The notes: generated by a model not told the origin, from the sequence alone. 64,000 nucleotides of DNA from Paraburkholderia susongensis (GCF_900177725.1 NZ_FXAT01000014.1:1-64000); one strand, 5' to 3'. Shown: positions 8,971-19,657, counted from the first letter of the stretch. Numbers and translations: made by a program.

Positions 8971-9732
8971 TCATGCGCCGGGGATCGGATTGTCGGCGAC
9001 GAACTGGTTGAACTGATCGACGAACGCGTGTTCGTTGGGTCCCGCGTTGTCGCGCATGGGCTTCGCCGCTTCGACGACGATTTCCGTGGTTGCGCTTTCG
9101 AGCAGCGTCATCGTCTCGGCGATGAACGCATCGAGAGGCATGGCGCGCGGGTCGCCGCTCTTGTGAACGAGATCCGTATCGACCCACGGCGGCGCGATCT
9201 CTAGCACGCGCACGCTCGTATTGTGCAGCACGAAACGTTGCGACAGCGTGTACGAATGAATCGCGGCCTTGGTGGCGGAGTAAAGCGCGGTCGCCGCGAG
9301 CGGTACGTATGCGAGCACCGAACTGTTGTTGACGATGCAGGCCTCGGGCTGGCGCTTCAGATGCTCGACGAAGGCGGCGCTCACGCGTACGGGGCCGAGC
9401 AGGTTCGTGTCGACGAGACGCACGGCCTGCTCGTCGTCGAGCGGGCCGCCGGCATCGTCGAACGGCATGATGCCCGCGTTGTTTATCACGACGTTCAATG
9501 CCGGGTAGCGTTCGATCAATTGCGCGGCGACAGCGCGAATCTGGGCGGCATCGCCGATATCGAGTTCGACCGTATCGATGCCGGGATTCTGCCTCGCGAT
9601 TTCATCGAGCAATGCCTGGCGCCGTCCTGCAACGATGACCCTGTTGCCGCGCTTGTGGAACGCTTCGGCGAGCCCTCGGCCGATGCCTGAAGTGCCGCCG
9701 GTGATGAACACCGTATTTCCGCTGAGTTTCAT
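8971..9732 (-). CDS. Short-chain dehydrogenase/reductase (DltE-like)
   Basis: A classical SDR of 253 residues. It has the Rossmann cofactor motif TGGTSGIG (residues 11-18), the NNAG structural motif, a Ser in VNNSSVLAYVP and the YSATK catalytic Tyr-Lys pair. The start chosen is ATG at 9732, with AGGAG about 9 bases upstream, where the protein begins MKLSGNTVFITGG. The frame stays open upstream to 9849 but that extension is not SDR-like. It resembles the DltE-type subgroup whose substrate is usually unknown. It lies upstream of the NTF2-like gene. Confidence 0.88.
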   Translation of the reverse strand: MKLSGNTVFITGGTSGIGRGLAEAFHKRGNRVIVAGRRQALLDEIARQNPGIDTVELDIGDAAQIRAVAAQLIERYPALNVVINNAGIMPFDDAGGPLDDEQAVRLVDTNLLGPVRVSAAFVEHLKRQPEACIVNNSSVLAYVPLAATALYSATKAAIHSYTLSQRFVLHNTSVRVLEIAPPWVDTDLVHKSGDPRAMPLDAFIAETMTLLESATTEIVVEAAKPMRDNAGPNEHAFVDQFNQFVADNPIPGA

Positions 9733-10201
9733 GATATGTGCTCCTGGCCGGGAGAGACCGGGTGAAGGTTTGAAGTGAGCAGCGCACCGCGATGGGCCGG
9801 CTTTGGCCTTCGATGCGAGCGTCTTTAACCCACGGATTCGAATGTGCAACGGTAGACATGCCGTTCAGTGCACTGCGTTCTCACTGACACGAACAATGGT
9901 GGAATTGTGGTCTGCGCGGGCGAGCCGATAAATCCCGGAATCACTTCAACAGTGTTTTCCGGGAAAAGAACAATGCACGGATTGCCGCCGGAACACGGTA
10001 GCACGCAAAGCAATGGACGTTTCAGGCACGCATACCTGCACGTTCGTTTCGGTGGTACTGAAGAAAACGAATTTGCCTATCAGATTAATCTGAATTGCGT
10101 ATCGCTGTCATTACCTTGCAACTGGTTGACATTAGCTGACCCTTTCAAATCCCCTGCCGCGCTACCTTTCTTGCCCGTTAAAGAATAATCGCTGCGGAAA
10201 A
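9733..10201. promoter_or_regulatory. Divergent upstream region of the SDR gene and cdiA-like gene
   Basis: No gene is seen in this 469-bp stretch between divergent genes. A perfect 14-bp palindrome (TCAGATTAATCTGA) sits at about 10080-10093. A TTGACA resembling a -35 box lies at 10126-10131 with only a weak -10 counterpart. It is locally more AT-rich than its surroundings and most likely carries the promoter of the large hemagglutinin gene. The palindrome could be an operator; no T-rich terminator hairpin is obvious. Confidence 0.4.
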
Positions 10202-13200
10202 ATGAATACGAAGATGTTCCGGCTGGTGTACAGCCGGTGCCGGGGTATGCTCGTCGCGGTTGCGGAAACCGCAAGCGCCGCAGGCAAAAACACTGCAGGC
10301 GAGACCACTGCCTCGCGTTCCACAACACGCCTCTCGCTGTTTGCAATGCGGCTCACGGCGTTTGCCGCGCTGCTGACATTTGGCCTCGTCCCTTCGCTCG
10401 TCAACGCTCAGGTTGTCGGTGGCGGTGCGCACGCGCCGAATGTCATCAATACGGCCAATGGGGTGCCTCAGGTGAACATCAACACCCCCAGCGGCGCGGG
10501 GGTGTCGGTCAATACGTATTCGCAGTTCGACGTCCAGAAGCCCGGTGTCATCCTCAACAATTCGCCGACCATCGTGCAGACGCAGCAGGCGGGCATGATC
10601 AACGGCAATGCGAACCTCGCGCCGGGACAGTCCGCGCGCATCATTCTCAACCAGGTCAACAGCAATTCACCGAGCCAGCTGCGCGGCTATCTCGAGGTGG
10701 CGGGCAGCAAGGCCGAAGTCGTTGTTTCCAATGGTTCGGGAATCATGGTGGATGGTGGTGGGTTCATCAACACCACGCGCGGCATCCTCACCACCGGCAC
10801 GCCCCTGCTCGATGCGAGCGGCAACCTGAAGGGCTTCAGCGTCACGGGCGGCAATATCACCGTGCAGGGCGCGGGGCTGAACGCGACGAACGTCGACCAG
10901 GTTGACCTGATCGCACGCGCGGTGCAGGCCAATGCGGCGATTTACGCCAATACGCTCAATGTCGTCGCGGGTGCGAACCAGGTCGATCATGACACGCTGG
11001 CCGCGACACCGATCGCAGGCAGTGGCACGGCGCCGGGTGTGTCGATCGACGTGAGCCAGCTCGGCGGTATGTATGCAAATCGCATCGTGCTCGTGGGCAC
11101 CGAGAATGGTGTTGGCGTCTCGAATTCAGGTGTTATCGCCGCGCAGGCGGGCGACCTCACGTTGACCACGCAAGGCAAGCTGGTTCTCGCGGGAAAGACG
11201 ACCGCGAGCGGCAATCTGACGGCGTCGGCGGCAGGTGGCATCGATAACAGCGGCACGACGTATGCGCAGCAATCGGTGTCGGTCAGTACGCCGGGCGCGC
11301 TGACCAATAGCGGCACGCTGGCCGCGCAGCAGAACCTGAACGTGACCGCGGGCGGCGTTGCGTCGAGCGGGACGCTCGGCGCGGGCGTCAACAGCGATGG
11401 ATCGATCGCGCAGTCGGGGGACCTCACCCTGAGCGCGACGGGCACGTTGTCGGCCACTGGCACCAATATCGCCGGTGGCAATGCGACGCTTCAGGGTGCG
11501 ACGGTCAATCTCTCGGGCAGCAGCACGGCCGCGAATGGCGATCTCGCGCTCACGGCGACCGGTGGCGACCTGAATGCATCGGGTGCGAAGATCGAAGCCG
11601 GCGACGCACTGACGGCCCACGCAACTGGTACGCTCGACACCAGTTCCGCAACGCTTGATGCCGCTCAACTCGGCATTCAGGCCGCGAACCTCACGAACCG
11701 CAACGGCACGATCACGCAGACCGGCATGGGCGCGACGAGCGTCGACGTCTCCGGCACACTCGACAACACCGGCGGCAAGCTCCAGACCAATAGCGCAAAT
11801 CTCGCACTCGGCCCCGCCGCGCTGCTCAACGACCACGGCACGATCACGAGCTCCGGCAACGGCACGCTGTCGGTCGACACCGGCGTGCTGTCGAACAATG
11901 GCGGCACACTGGCGACCAACGGCGCGCTGGATATCCACGCGGGTGCGGTGTCGAACCGGGGCGGCACGCTCGCGGGCCAGTCCACGGCCAAGCTCACGGT
12001 GGCGTCGCTCGATAATAGTGCGGGCGGCTATATCGGCGCGCAGAACGTATCGGTCGACGATACGGGCGCACTGAACAACGCAGGCGGCACGGTGCAGGCC
12101 AATGGTCTGCTTGACGTATCGGCACAGACCGTTGCGAACGATGGCGGCTCGATTGCGAACAGCGGCACGGACAAGACGACCGTGAACGCGAGTGGCGCGC
12201 TGACCAACACCGGTAACGGCATCATCGGCGGCAATGGCGATGTATCGGTTTCCGGCGCGAGCGTCGCGAATGCGGGCGGCACGATCACGGCCGGCGGCGC
12301 CACGTCCGTCACTTCGAACGGTACGCTCGACAACCGCGCCGGGTTCATCCAGGGCAACAGCGCGGTCGACGTTTCCGCACAGGGCGCGCTCGACAACACC
12401 GGCGGCCAGATCGAAGCGAACGCCGCGACGGCGACGCTGGCGGTCTCAGGTTCGTCCGTCGACAACACCAACGGGCGTATCGCCAACATCGGCACCGGTG
12501 CGACGGGTATCAACGCGACCACGGTGACGAACGCGAATACGAGCGGCGTCGGGGGCGCGGGCATGATCGGCGGCAACGGCGATGTGAGTGTCAACGCGCA
12601 GACGCTGTCGAACACCGCCGGCGCGCAGATCGTGTCGGGCCACGACCTGACACTGAACGTTGCGCAATCAGCCGACAACAGCGGCGGCTCGCTCTCGGGC
12701 ACAAACAACCTCACCCTTGACGGAGCTGGCGCGGCACTTGCAAACCGGAACGGTTCGTTGCATGCCAATGGCGCGCTCGCGCTGAATGTCGCGTCACTCG
12801 ACAATGCGGCCGGCCGTATCGGCAACGACGCCGGCAGCGGCGGCAGCGTCGCGATCGCGGCAGGCACGCTCGCGAACCAGGGCGGCGCCATCGGCAGCGA
12901 CCAGAACCTGAGCGTCACGACCAATCAGCTAACAGGCGACGGCAGCATCGTCGCAGGAAACGACGGCGCGATCACGGTCAACGGCGATTACACGCAAAGC
13001 GCGGCAAACCGGATTCAGGCGAACCATGACCTGACGCTGACCACCGCCGGCAACTTCACGAATCAGGGCAACATTGGCGCCGTCAATGCGCTGACGGTCA
13101 ACGCAGCCAACGTGGACAACCAGGCCGGCGCGGACCTCAACTCGGCCAGCACTGTCGTGAACGCGGCGAACTCGATCACGAACGAAGGCCGCATCGAAGG

Positions 13201-16200
13201 CGACAGCGTCACGACGAACAGCGCGACGCTGATCAATACCGCGGCGATCATCGGCAATACGGTCACGCTGAACGGCAGCCAGTCCATCGCGAATACCGGC
13301 GCGGCCGCCATCATGGCCGCAGCCTCGGAACTGAACCTCTATTCGCCCGGCGACATTTCGAACACGGCCGGCGCGAACATGTTCAGCCTTGGCGATATCT
13401 ACATCGCCGCCGACGCGACACGCGACGCGAACGGTCTGCTCGCCAACCGCAGTAATTCAGTCACCAATGACCAGTCCACCATCGAGGCCCAGGGCGACAT
13501 CGAGGTCGCCACGCAGACGCTGACCAACACGCGCCCCGCACCCGCGGTCGAGACCGTGACGACTGACGTCGAAACGGTCCACCAGACCAAGCGCGACAAG
13601 TACATGGCCTGCGCGACGGGCAACAGCGACAAGGGTTACTGCACGCAGCAGATGTGGGATAACGGCTACAACGCGCCGATCGACGCGACCTTCGGCGCCT
13701 CGCAGATCGTCTCGCAGACCTCCGGGCCGGACGCGACCGACAACGTGCTGGTCGTCAACGTCAACGGCCAGCAGCAGACGATCTGGTACAACACACTGAC
13801 GACGAACAGCGACGGTTCGGTCACGGTCAACTACTGGGACGACTACAACCCGAACGTCAACTACCTGCCGTCCACCGAGTATGCAACACGCAGCGACGGA
13901 CACAAGGGCTATCAGCGCGTCGAGATCGCGCGCGACACGACCACCACGACGCAGCAGGACCAGGTGACGGGCCCACAGGCACAGCAGGCGCAACTGCTCG
14001 CGGGCGGCAACCTGACGCTCGCGAATGTCGGCACCATCAACAACAGCTACAGCGCGATCGCGGCGGGCGGTTCGATCCAGATCGGTTCGAGCCAGCAGGA
14101 CGGCGAAATCGGCAACGGGACCGGCAATTACGGCGGCACCACGGTCAACAACACCGGGCAGACGCTGTACCAGTACCAGCGTCAGGACATCGTGTCGACC
14201 TACGCGTGGAACGAGAACATCACGCAGGACGTCGGCACCGTGGTCGAGCCGTCGATCGTGCTCGCGCCCGCGGCGATCGGCGGCACGGGTGGCACGATCA
14301 TCGCGAACAACGTGGTGCAGATCAGCGCAACGGACGTCAACAACACGAACGTCGCGGCCGCAAATTCCGCGGCCGGTGCGACGGGCGGAACGCTCGGCGC
14401 CAACCAGCAGATGACGGGAACCCAGGTCAACGCGCCGCAGAGCGTCGCGAGCAGCACGGGCCAACTCGACATCAAGCTGCCCACGAGCGGGCTGTACACG
14501 TACCAGACAGCACCCGGCGCGTCGTACCTGGTCGTGACCGATCCCCGGCTGACGAGCTATACGAGCTTCATCTCCAGCGACTACATGCTGCAGCAACTCG
14601 GGCTCAATCCGCAGACCGTGGAGAAGCGGCTCGGCGACGGCATGTATGAGGAGCAGCTTGTGCGTGAGCAGATCACGCAACTGACCGGTCGCGTGTATCT
14701 GCAGGGCTACACGAACAATCTCGACGAATATCAGGCGCTGATGACCAACGGCGTGAACGTTGCGCAGCAGTTCGGACTTGAACCCGGTATCGCGTTGACG
14801 GCCGCACAGATGGATGCATTGACGAGCGACATCGTCTGGCTCGTGAGTCAGACCGTCACGCTGCCCGACGGTACGACCCAGCAGGTGCTGGCGCCTGTCG
14901 TCTACCTCGCGCAGACCCATGCGAACGACCTGCAACCCACCGGAGCGCTGATTTCGGCCGATGACGTGGAGATTCACGCCACGGGCAGTGCGACCAACTC
15001 GGGCGTGATCAAGGGCGGCACGCAGACCGTGGTGAGCGCGACCGATATCCTGAACCGTGGTGGCTCGATCGGCAGCAGCGATGCGGACGGAACGACGGTT
15101 CTCTCCGCGACCCATGACGTGGTGAACGCCTCGGGCATGATCAGCGGCAATCGCGTCGCGGTGCTGGCGGGCAACGACATCGTCAACACGACGCTGGTCG
15201 ACGTCAACGGCATCAGTTCGGCGGCCGGCGACAGCAAGGTCAGTCAGACCCTGCTCGGCGCACAGGGCACGATCGCGTCGACCGAAGACATGGTGATTGC
15301 GGCGGGCAACGACCTGACCTTGCATGGCGCGAACATCAGCGCGGGCGGAAACGTGCAGATCACCGCGGGCCACGACATTAATGTCGACGCGGTGCAGTCC
15401 ACCACGTCGCAATCGGTCACGCAGAACGATCAGCATCATTGGGAAGCGAATACCACCGTCAATGAGACGAGCGCCATTACCGCTGGCGGCGATCTCGCGA
15501 TGCAGAGCGGCAACGACACGACGTTCAGGGGCGCGAACGTGACGGCGGGCGGCGACATGGCGGTCGTCGCAGGTGGCAACCTGACGGCGGCCACGGTCAC
15601 CGACACCGCGAAATACGACAACGTCGCCACCGACGACAAGACCCGCAAGGAAGTCGACCATACCTACGACGAACACGCGGTCGGCACGACTTTCACGGCG
15701 GGCGGCAATGCGACACTCGGCGCGGTCAGCACGGACGCGGGCAAGGGCAATGTCACGCTCACGGGTTCGAGCCTGACTGCCGGCATGACGAACGGCGTGG
15801 ACAACGGCACGGGCACGGCAACGATCGCGGCCACCGGCAACGTCACGATCAACGAGGCGCGCGAGGAGCACGACAGCTACCAGGCCGTGGAGTCGAAGCG
15901 CGGCAGTTTCGTCAGCGGCTCGACCACCGACACGATGCAGGCCACGCAGGCGAATATCGGCGTGGCGAGTACCGTGTCCGGTGATACGGTGGCCGTCAAG
16001 GCGGGGCGCGATCTGACCATCCAGGGCAGCAATGTGGTCGGTACAAACGACGTGACGCTTGCGGCGACAGGTAACGTCAACATCACGACCTCGCAGGACA
16101 CCCTGCAGTCGCAGAGCAGTTCCCAGAAAAAGGAGTACGGTTTCCTGTCGGGCCTGAATCCCTTGAACCAGCTCGACGGCGGTTTGCAGGGATACACCAT

Positions 16201-18937
16201 CGGCACGCGCACGACCACCGACGCGCAGCAGGCAACGCAGGTCGCGAACACGGGCAGCATGGTCGGCTCGCTGACCGGCAACCTCAATATCACGGCCGGC
16301 AACGACCTGCATGCGACCGGTAGTACGCTGCACGCGGCCAATGATCTGAACCTCGCCGGCAAGACCGTCACGATCGATGCGGCATACGACACTGCGACGC
16401 AGAACGAGCAGCAGTCATTCAAACAGACCGCGATTTCCGCAGGCATCAGCAATCCGGTCATCGCGGCGGTGCAGACCGCGAACCAGATGCGCAAGGACGT
16501 GAAGCAGACGAACGGCGACGCGCGGCTCGATGCGCTTGCTGCCGCGACGACCGGACTTGCGGCGAAAAATGCCTATGACGCAGTCATGAGTGATCCGACG
16601 GCGGTCGGCGGCGTTGGCATCAACGTGTCGCTCGGTACGAGCCATAGCAACAGCAGTTCGACGGCGTCGTCCAGTACCGCAGTGGGCAGTACGGTATCGG
16701 CGGGCCACAACCTTAATATTGCGGCGGCTGGCGCGGGCGCGGACAGCAACATCAACGTCGTCGGCAGCAATCTCAGTGCGGGCAATAACGCAACGCTCAA
16801 TGCCGAAGGCGCCATCAATCTGCAGGCCGCGCAGAACACTGATAGCCAGCAGAGTACCAACAGCGGATCGAATGCGAGTATCGGTGTCACGTTCGGCGTC
16901 GGCGAATCGAATGGCATTTCGTTCCAGGCGGGTGTGTCGGGCACGAAGGGAAATGACAATGGCAGCGATACGACGTGGACCAACTCGCACGTCAACGCGG
17001 GCAATACGCTGACGCTGCAATCGGGCGGTGACACCAACCTGAAGGGCGCGGTGGCTGACGGCCAGCAGGTGGTGGCCAACGTCGGCGGGAACCTCAACAT
17101 CGAGAGCCTGCAGGACACGAGCACCTATAACTCGAAGCAGCAGAGTGGCGGTGTGTCGGTGAGCGTGTGCGTGCCGCCGATCTGCTATGGCGCATCGAGC
17201 GTGGCCGGCAACATCAGCCAGCAGAAGCTGAACAGCGACTATGCGAGCGTGACTGAGCAATCTGGCATCGGTGCGGGCGACGGCGGGTTCCAGATCAATG
17301 TGAAGGGGAACACGGACCTCAAGGGGGCGGTGATTTCCAGTAGCGATGCTGCGGTCCAGAGCGGCGTCAACAGCCTGACGACCGCGACGCTCACGCATAG
17401 CGACATCGAGAATACGGCCGAATACAGCGGGCAGTCGATGGGCATCAGCGGCGGCTATGGTGGCGATATCGGCAAGAGCCAGAGCGGGACCGCCAACAAC
17501 GTCAACCCGGTGCCGGGCACGACGCTGCCGAAGAGCAGCGGCGGTTCGAGCGGCCTGGCGATGGCGCCGCCGATCGTCATGAGCGCTTCCGGTGACGCGA
17601 GCGGCACCACGAAGAGCGCGATCAGCGGCGGCACCATCACGATCACCGATGGCGCGAAACAGCAGCAACTGACAGGGCAGACGGCCGAGGAAGCGGTGGC
17701 GGGCATCAGCCGTGATACGTCGGACACGCTTGGGTCGGTCGCACCGATCTTCGATAAGGACAAGATCGAGGCCGGGTTCGATATCACGAGCCAGTTCATC
17801 AATCAGGTTGGGACGTTCGTCACGAATCGCGCGAAGGAAGCGGATGCGGCCAAGGCCGCGGCGAACGATCCGAATCTGACACCGGAGCAGCGCGCGGCGG
17901 CGCAGCAGCAGGCCGATCAGCTCAATGCAGAGTGGGGACCGCGCGGATCGTATCGTCAGGTGCTGACGGCGCTGAGTGTGGCGGCGGGTGGGAACGTGAC
18001 CGGTAGTGTGGGGCAGTTTGCGCAGAGCGCGACGGTGGCGTATCTGCAGGAACTCGGAGCGAGCGGGGTCAAGGCGATTGCAGATTCGCTCGATAGCGAT
18101 ACCGCCCGTGCTGCACTGCATGCGATTGTCGGCTGCGCGGGGGCTGCTGCGAGCAACCAGAGTTGTGGTGCCGGCGCAATGGGGGCTGCGGCGAGTTCGG
18201 TGCTTGGCAACCTGCTAGGGCCGACGAGCGACATGTCGGCGGAAGACCGTCAGGCGCGGGAGAATCTGGTGACGAGCCTGGTTGCCGGAATAGCAACCGC
18301 CTCGGGAACGAACGCGGCGGCGGCAACTGGTGCTGGACAGATCGAGGCAGAGAATAATCAGGTGGCGCCACCGATGGCGTCGCCACCGCCGTGGCTGGCG
18401 GGGCTTATCAGTCTGCCGGGGCTCAAGGGCGAAACAGCGGCCAAGGGTGATGGTGTAATTGCGGATCCTGCCACGGAACTTGACCCATCGATCAAGGCGG
18501 GGCCGCTGGTGACACCGCTGCCCAGGCCGGGGATCGTCAGCCAGTTGATTACGGACGCGACACCGGACTGGCTTAGGGCTCTTGTGACTGACGCGCTCAC
18601 GATGGCGGGAGGTGGCGACGGAAACACATTCTGGTCTCCGACAAAAGATAAGACACCGGTAGAAAACGCCTATGGGCACTCGACAAAGCACGGTGACGAG
18701 TTTCCTCAGTACCAGAACTCCCTGCAATATGTGCAAGCCGCGCAGGATTTCGTCAACAATCCGCCGGCGGGAACATTGACGAAGACTCGGCCGAACGGCG
18801 ACACCCTGTATTACGATCCGTCATCAAACACCTTTGCTGTGAAAAATGCAGATGGTGCTCCGAAGACAATGTTCAAACCGGACCCTGCTCAACACGGCTA
18901 TCCAACTAATCTGGACTATTTCAATGCACAAAAATAA
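10202..18937 (+). CDS. CdiA/FhaB-like two-partner-secretion protein with C-terminal toxin
   Basis: A 2911-residue exoprotein. Domains in order: an extended signal peptide region (MNTKMFRLVYSRCRGMLVAVAE), a second hydrophobic stretch cleaved near SLVNAQ, the TPS secretion domain (about 70-220), then long FHA repeats of the type NTGGxLxxNGxLDVxAxxVxNxGG. A unique Tyr/Cys/Trp-containing region near 1115-1320 is followed by a second FHA block with hemagglutinin repeats. A pretoxin segment follows, ending AENN (2716-2719), comparable to the VENN delimiter of CdiA proteins. The last 192 residues form the toxin module, ending in a compact segment with KHGDEFPQYQN, TLTKTRPNGDTLYYD and MFKPDPAQHGY, probably an RNase. 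Secretion would use the TpsB protein at 20959. The toxin activity is inferred. Confidence 0.93.
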   Translation: MNTKMFRLVYSRCRGMLVAVAETASAAGKNTAGETTASRSTTRLSLFAMRLTAFAALLTFGLVPSLVNAQVVGGGAHAPNVINTANGVPQVNINTPSGAGVSVNTYSQFDVQKPGVILNNSPTIVQTQQAGMINGNANLAPGQSARIILNQVNSNSPSQLRGYLEVAGSKAEVVVSNGSGIMVDGGGFINTTRGILTTGTPLLDASGNLKGFSVTGGNITVQGAGLNATNVDQVDLIARAVQANAAIYANTLNVVAGANQVDHDTLAATPIAGSGTAPGVSIDVSQLGGMYANRIVLVGTENGVGVSNSGVIAAQAGDLTLTTQGKLVLAGKTTASGNLTASAAGGIDNSGTTYAQQSVSVSTPGALTNSGTLAAQQNLNVTAGGVASSGTLGAGVNSDGSIAQSGDLTLSATGTLSATGTNIAGGNATLQGATVNLSGSSTAANGDLALTATGGDLNASGAKIEAGDALTAHATGTLDTSSATLDAAQLGIQAANLTNRNGTITQTGMGATSVDVSGTLDNTGGKLQTNSANLALGPAALLNDHGTITSSGNGTLSVDTGVLSNNGGTLATNGALDIHAGAVSNRGGTLAGQSTAKLTVASLDNSAGGYIGAQNVSVDDTGALNNAGGTVQANGLLDVSAQTVANDGGSIANSGTDKTTVNASGALTNTGNGIIGGNGDVSVSGASVANAGGTITAGGATSVTSNGTLDNRAGFIQGNSAVDVSAQGALDNTGGQIEANAATATLAVSGSSVDNTNGRIANIGTGATGINATTVTNANTSGVGGAGMIGGNGDVSVNAQTLSNTAGAQIVSGHDLTLNVAQSADNSGGSLSGTNNLTLDGAGAALANRNGSLHANGALALNVASLDNAAGRIGNDAGSGGSVAIAAGTLANQGGAIGSDQNLSVTTNQLTGDGSIVAGNDGAITVNGDYTQSAANRIQANHDLTLTTAGNFTNQGNIGAVNALTVNAANVDNQAGADLNSASTVVNAANSITNEGRIEGDSVTTNSATLINTAAIIGNTVTLNGSQSIANTGAAAIMAAASELNLYSPGDISNTAGANMFSLGDIYIAADATRDANGLLANRSNSVTNDQSTIEAQGDIEVATQTLTNTRPAPAVETVTTDVETVHQTKRDKYMACATGNSDKGYCTQQMWDNGYNAPIDATFGASQIVSQTSGPDATDNVLVVNVNGQQQTIWYNTLTTNSDGSVTVNYWDDYNPNVNYLPSTEYATRSDGHKGYQRVEIARDTTTTTQQDQVTGPQAQQAQLLAGGNLTLANVGTINNSYSAIAAGGSIQIGSSQQDGEIGNGTGNYGGTTVNNTGQTLYQYQRQDIVSTYAWNENITQDVGTVVEPSIVLAPAAIGGTGGTIIANNVVQISATDVNNTNVAAANSAAGATGGTLGANQQMTGTQVNAPQSVASSTGQLDIKLPTSGLYTYQTAPGASYLVVTDPRLTSYTSFISSDYMLQQLGLNPQTVEKRLGDGMYEEQLVREQITQLTGRVYLQGYTNNLDEYQALMTNGVNVAQQFGLEPGIALTAAQMDALTSDIVWLVSQTVTLPDGTTQQVLAPVVYLAQTHANDLQPTGALISADDVEIHATGSATNSGVIKGGTQTVVSATDILNRGGSIGSSDADGTTVLSATHDVVNASGMISGNRVAVLAGNDIVNTTLVDVNGISSAAGDSKVSQTLLGAQGTIASTEDMVIAAGNDLTLHGANISAGGNVQITAGHDINVDAVQSTTSQSVTQNDQHHWEANTTVNETSAITAGGDLAMQSGNDTTFRGANVTAGGDMAVVAGGNLTAATVTDTAKYDNVATDDKTRKEVDHTYDEHAVGTTFTAGGNATLGAVSTDAGKGNVTLTGSSLTAGMTNGVDNGTGTATIAATGNVTINEAREEHDSYQAVESKRGSFVSGSTTDTMQATQANIGVASTVSGDTVAVKAGRDLTIQGSNVVGTNDVTLAATGNVNITTSQDTLQSQSSSQKKEYGFLSGLNPLNQLDGGLQGYTIGTRTTTDAQQATQVANTGSMVGSLTGNLNITAGNDLHATGSTLHAANDLNLAGKTVTIDAAYDTATQNEQQSFKQTAISAGISNPVIAAVQTANQMRKDVKQTNGDARLDALAAATTGLAAKNAYDAVMSDPTAVGGVGINVSLGTSHSNSSSTASSSTAVGSTVSAGHNLNIAAAGAGADSNINVVGSNLSAGNNATLNAEGAINLQAAQNTDSQQSTNSGSNASIGVTFGVGESNGISFQAGVSGTKGNDNGSDTTWTNSHVNAGNTLTLQSGGDTNLKGAVADGQQVVANVGGNLNIESLQDTSTYNSKQQSGGVSVSVCVPPICYGASSVAGNISQQKLNSDYASVTEQSGIGAGDGGFQINVKGNTDLKGAVISSSDAAVQSGVNSLTTATLTHSDIENTAEYSGQSMGISGGYGGDIGKSQSGTANNVNPVPGTTLPKSSGGSSGLAMAPPIVMSASGDASGTTKSAISGGTITITDGAKQQQLTGQTAEEAVAGISRDTSDTLGSVAPIFDKDKIEAGFDITSQFINQVGTFVTNRAKEADAAKAAANDPNLTPEQRAAAQQQADQLNAEWGPRGSYRQVLTALSVAAGGNVTGSVGQFAQSATVAYLQELGASGVKAIADSLDSDTARAALHAIVGCAGAAASNQSCGAGAMGAAASSVLGNLLGPTSDMSAEDRQARENLVTSLVAGIATASGTNAAAATGAGQIEAENNQVAPPMASPPPWLAGLISLPGLKGETAAKGDGVIADPATELDPSIKAGPLVTPLPRPGIVSQLITDATPDWLRALVTDALTMAGGGDGNTFWSPTKDKTPVENAYGHSTKHGDEFPQYQNSLQYVQAAQDFVNNPPAGTLTKTRPNGDTLYYDPSSNTFAVKNADGAPKTMFKPDPAQHGYPTNLDYFNAQK

Positions 18938-19181
18938 CTGTCGAGTATGTGGTTACGAAATGAAATCACCTCCATGGGGCGATGATGGATGTAGTCCGTC
19001 ATGGGAGATATGTCCCTGCTGCGGGACAGAGTTTGGTTACGAGGACTGCACATTAACCAGTGTCAAAAGGAAAAGGACACAGTGGATTGCAGACGGATGC
19101 GAGTGGTTCGATCGAAAAAAGAAGCCAATGGATTGGAAGTGGGAGCCTCAACAACAAGGCATTCCGGAAGAATTTAGATGA
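18924..19181 (+). CDS. Cysteine-rich CPCC-type small protein, candidate CDI immunity protein
   Basis: An 85-residue protein starting at the ATG 18924, inside the last codons of the toxin gene, so the two overlap by 14 bp. It has two Cys pairs, CRVCG near residue 6 and CPCCGTEFGYED in the middle, matching the cysteine-rich CPCC family and likely binding zinc. Its immediate, overlapping position after a CdiA-like toxin is where immunity genes sit, and translational coupling would ensure co-production. The frame is open upstream to 18846 but those residues lie inside the toxin gene and are not CPCC-like. The immunity role is inferred from position; the gene at 19262 is a competing candidate. Confidence 0.75.
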   Translation: MHKNNCRVCGYEMKSPPWGDDGCSPSWEICPCCGTEFGYEDCTLTSVKRKRTQWIADGCEWFDRKKKPMDWKWEPQQQGIPEEFR

Positions 19182-19261
19182 CGGATTGACGCGGGCCACA
19201 GCAATAGAAACTTGACGACGTCGAGAGGCTTGTCACGAATGTCGTCGCCGGAGATTCGCAT

Positions 19262-19657
19262 ATGGAAATCAGGATTCAGAAGCCGTTTCGGTTGAGTTTC
19301 GATCTGGTCGAAACGGATGAGCATGTTCCGTCAATGCGGATGCAAGTATCGGCCGAGATACAGCAGTTCGGGCAAGATATTAGTTACCACAGCAGTCTAT
19401 GGTTTGCTTGCGTCAGTTGGGACGAGTTTGTTTCGAGATTGAATGACCTCGACGCAGCCGAGGCAAGTCTTGCCGATATGAATAACTATTTTCTCTTACG
19501 CCTTGGAAAATCGGCTGGGATGCCGGAAATGTCATGGGAAATCAAGCGAAGTGGCTTGGATGGCACGACTGTGACGGCGGCGTTTAGCTCGCGCATCGAC
19601 GAAGACACAATGGCACATATAAAGAATCAAATCGAACAATTTCCAGTGTGGTGGTAG
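19262..19657 (+). CDS. Hypothetical protein, second candidate immunity protein
   Basis: A 131-residue, moderately acidic cytoplasmic-type protein without signal peptide or membrane helix (MEIRIQKPFRLSFDLVETDE ... IKNQIEQFPVWW). The ATG at 19262 follows GGAG about 10 bases upstream. Alternating strands and a conserved-looking WFACVSWDEFVSRL core resemble small WapI/Imm-type immunity proteins, but I cannot name the family. It lies 80 bp after the CPCC gene on the same strand in an AT-richer block, consistent with recent acquisition. It could be the cognate immunity protein, an orphan from an older toxin cassette, or unrelated. Confidence 0.65.
   Translation: MEIRIQKPFRLSFDLVETDEHVPSMRMQVSAEIQQFGQDISYHSSLWFACVSWDEFVSRLNDLDAAEASLADMNNYFLLRLGKSAGMPEMSWEIKRSGLDGTTVTAAFSSRIDEDTMAHIKNQIEQFPVWW

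Noticed and set aside
11200..13300. Regularly spaced repeats in the hemagglutinin gene that resemble a repeat array
   Set aside because: They are coding FHA repeats of varying sequence, not identical repeats with unique spacers, so not a CRISPR.
13457..16333. Long reverse-strand open frame (about 958 codons) inside the hemagglutinin gene
   Set aside because: It is antisense to repeated FHA codons, is Arg/His/Val-rich with no domain, and follows from the GC-rich repeat pattern of the real gene.
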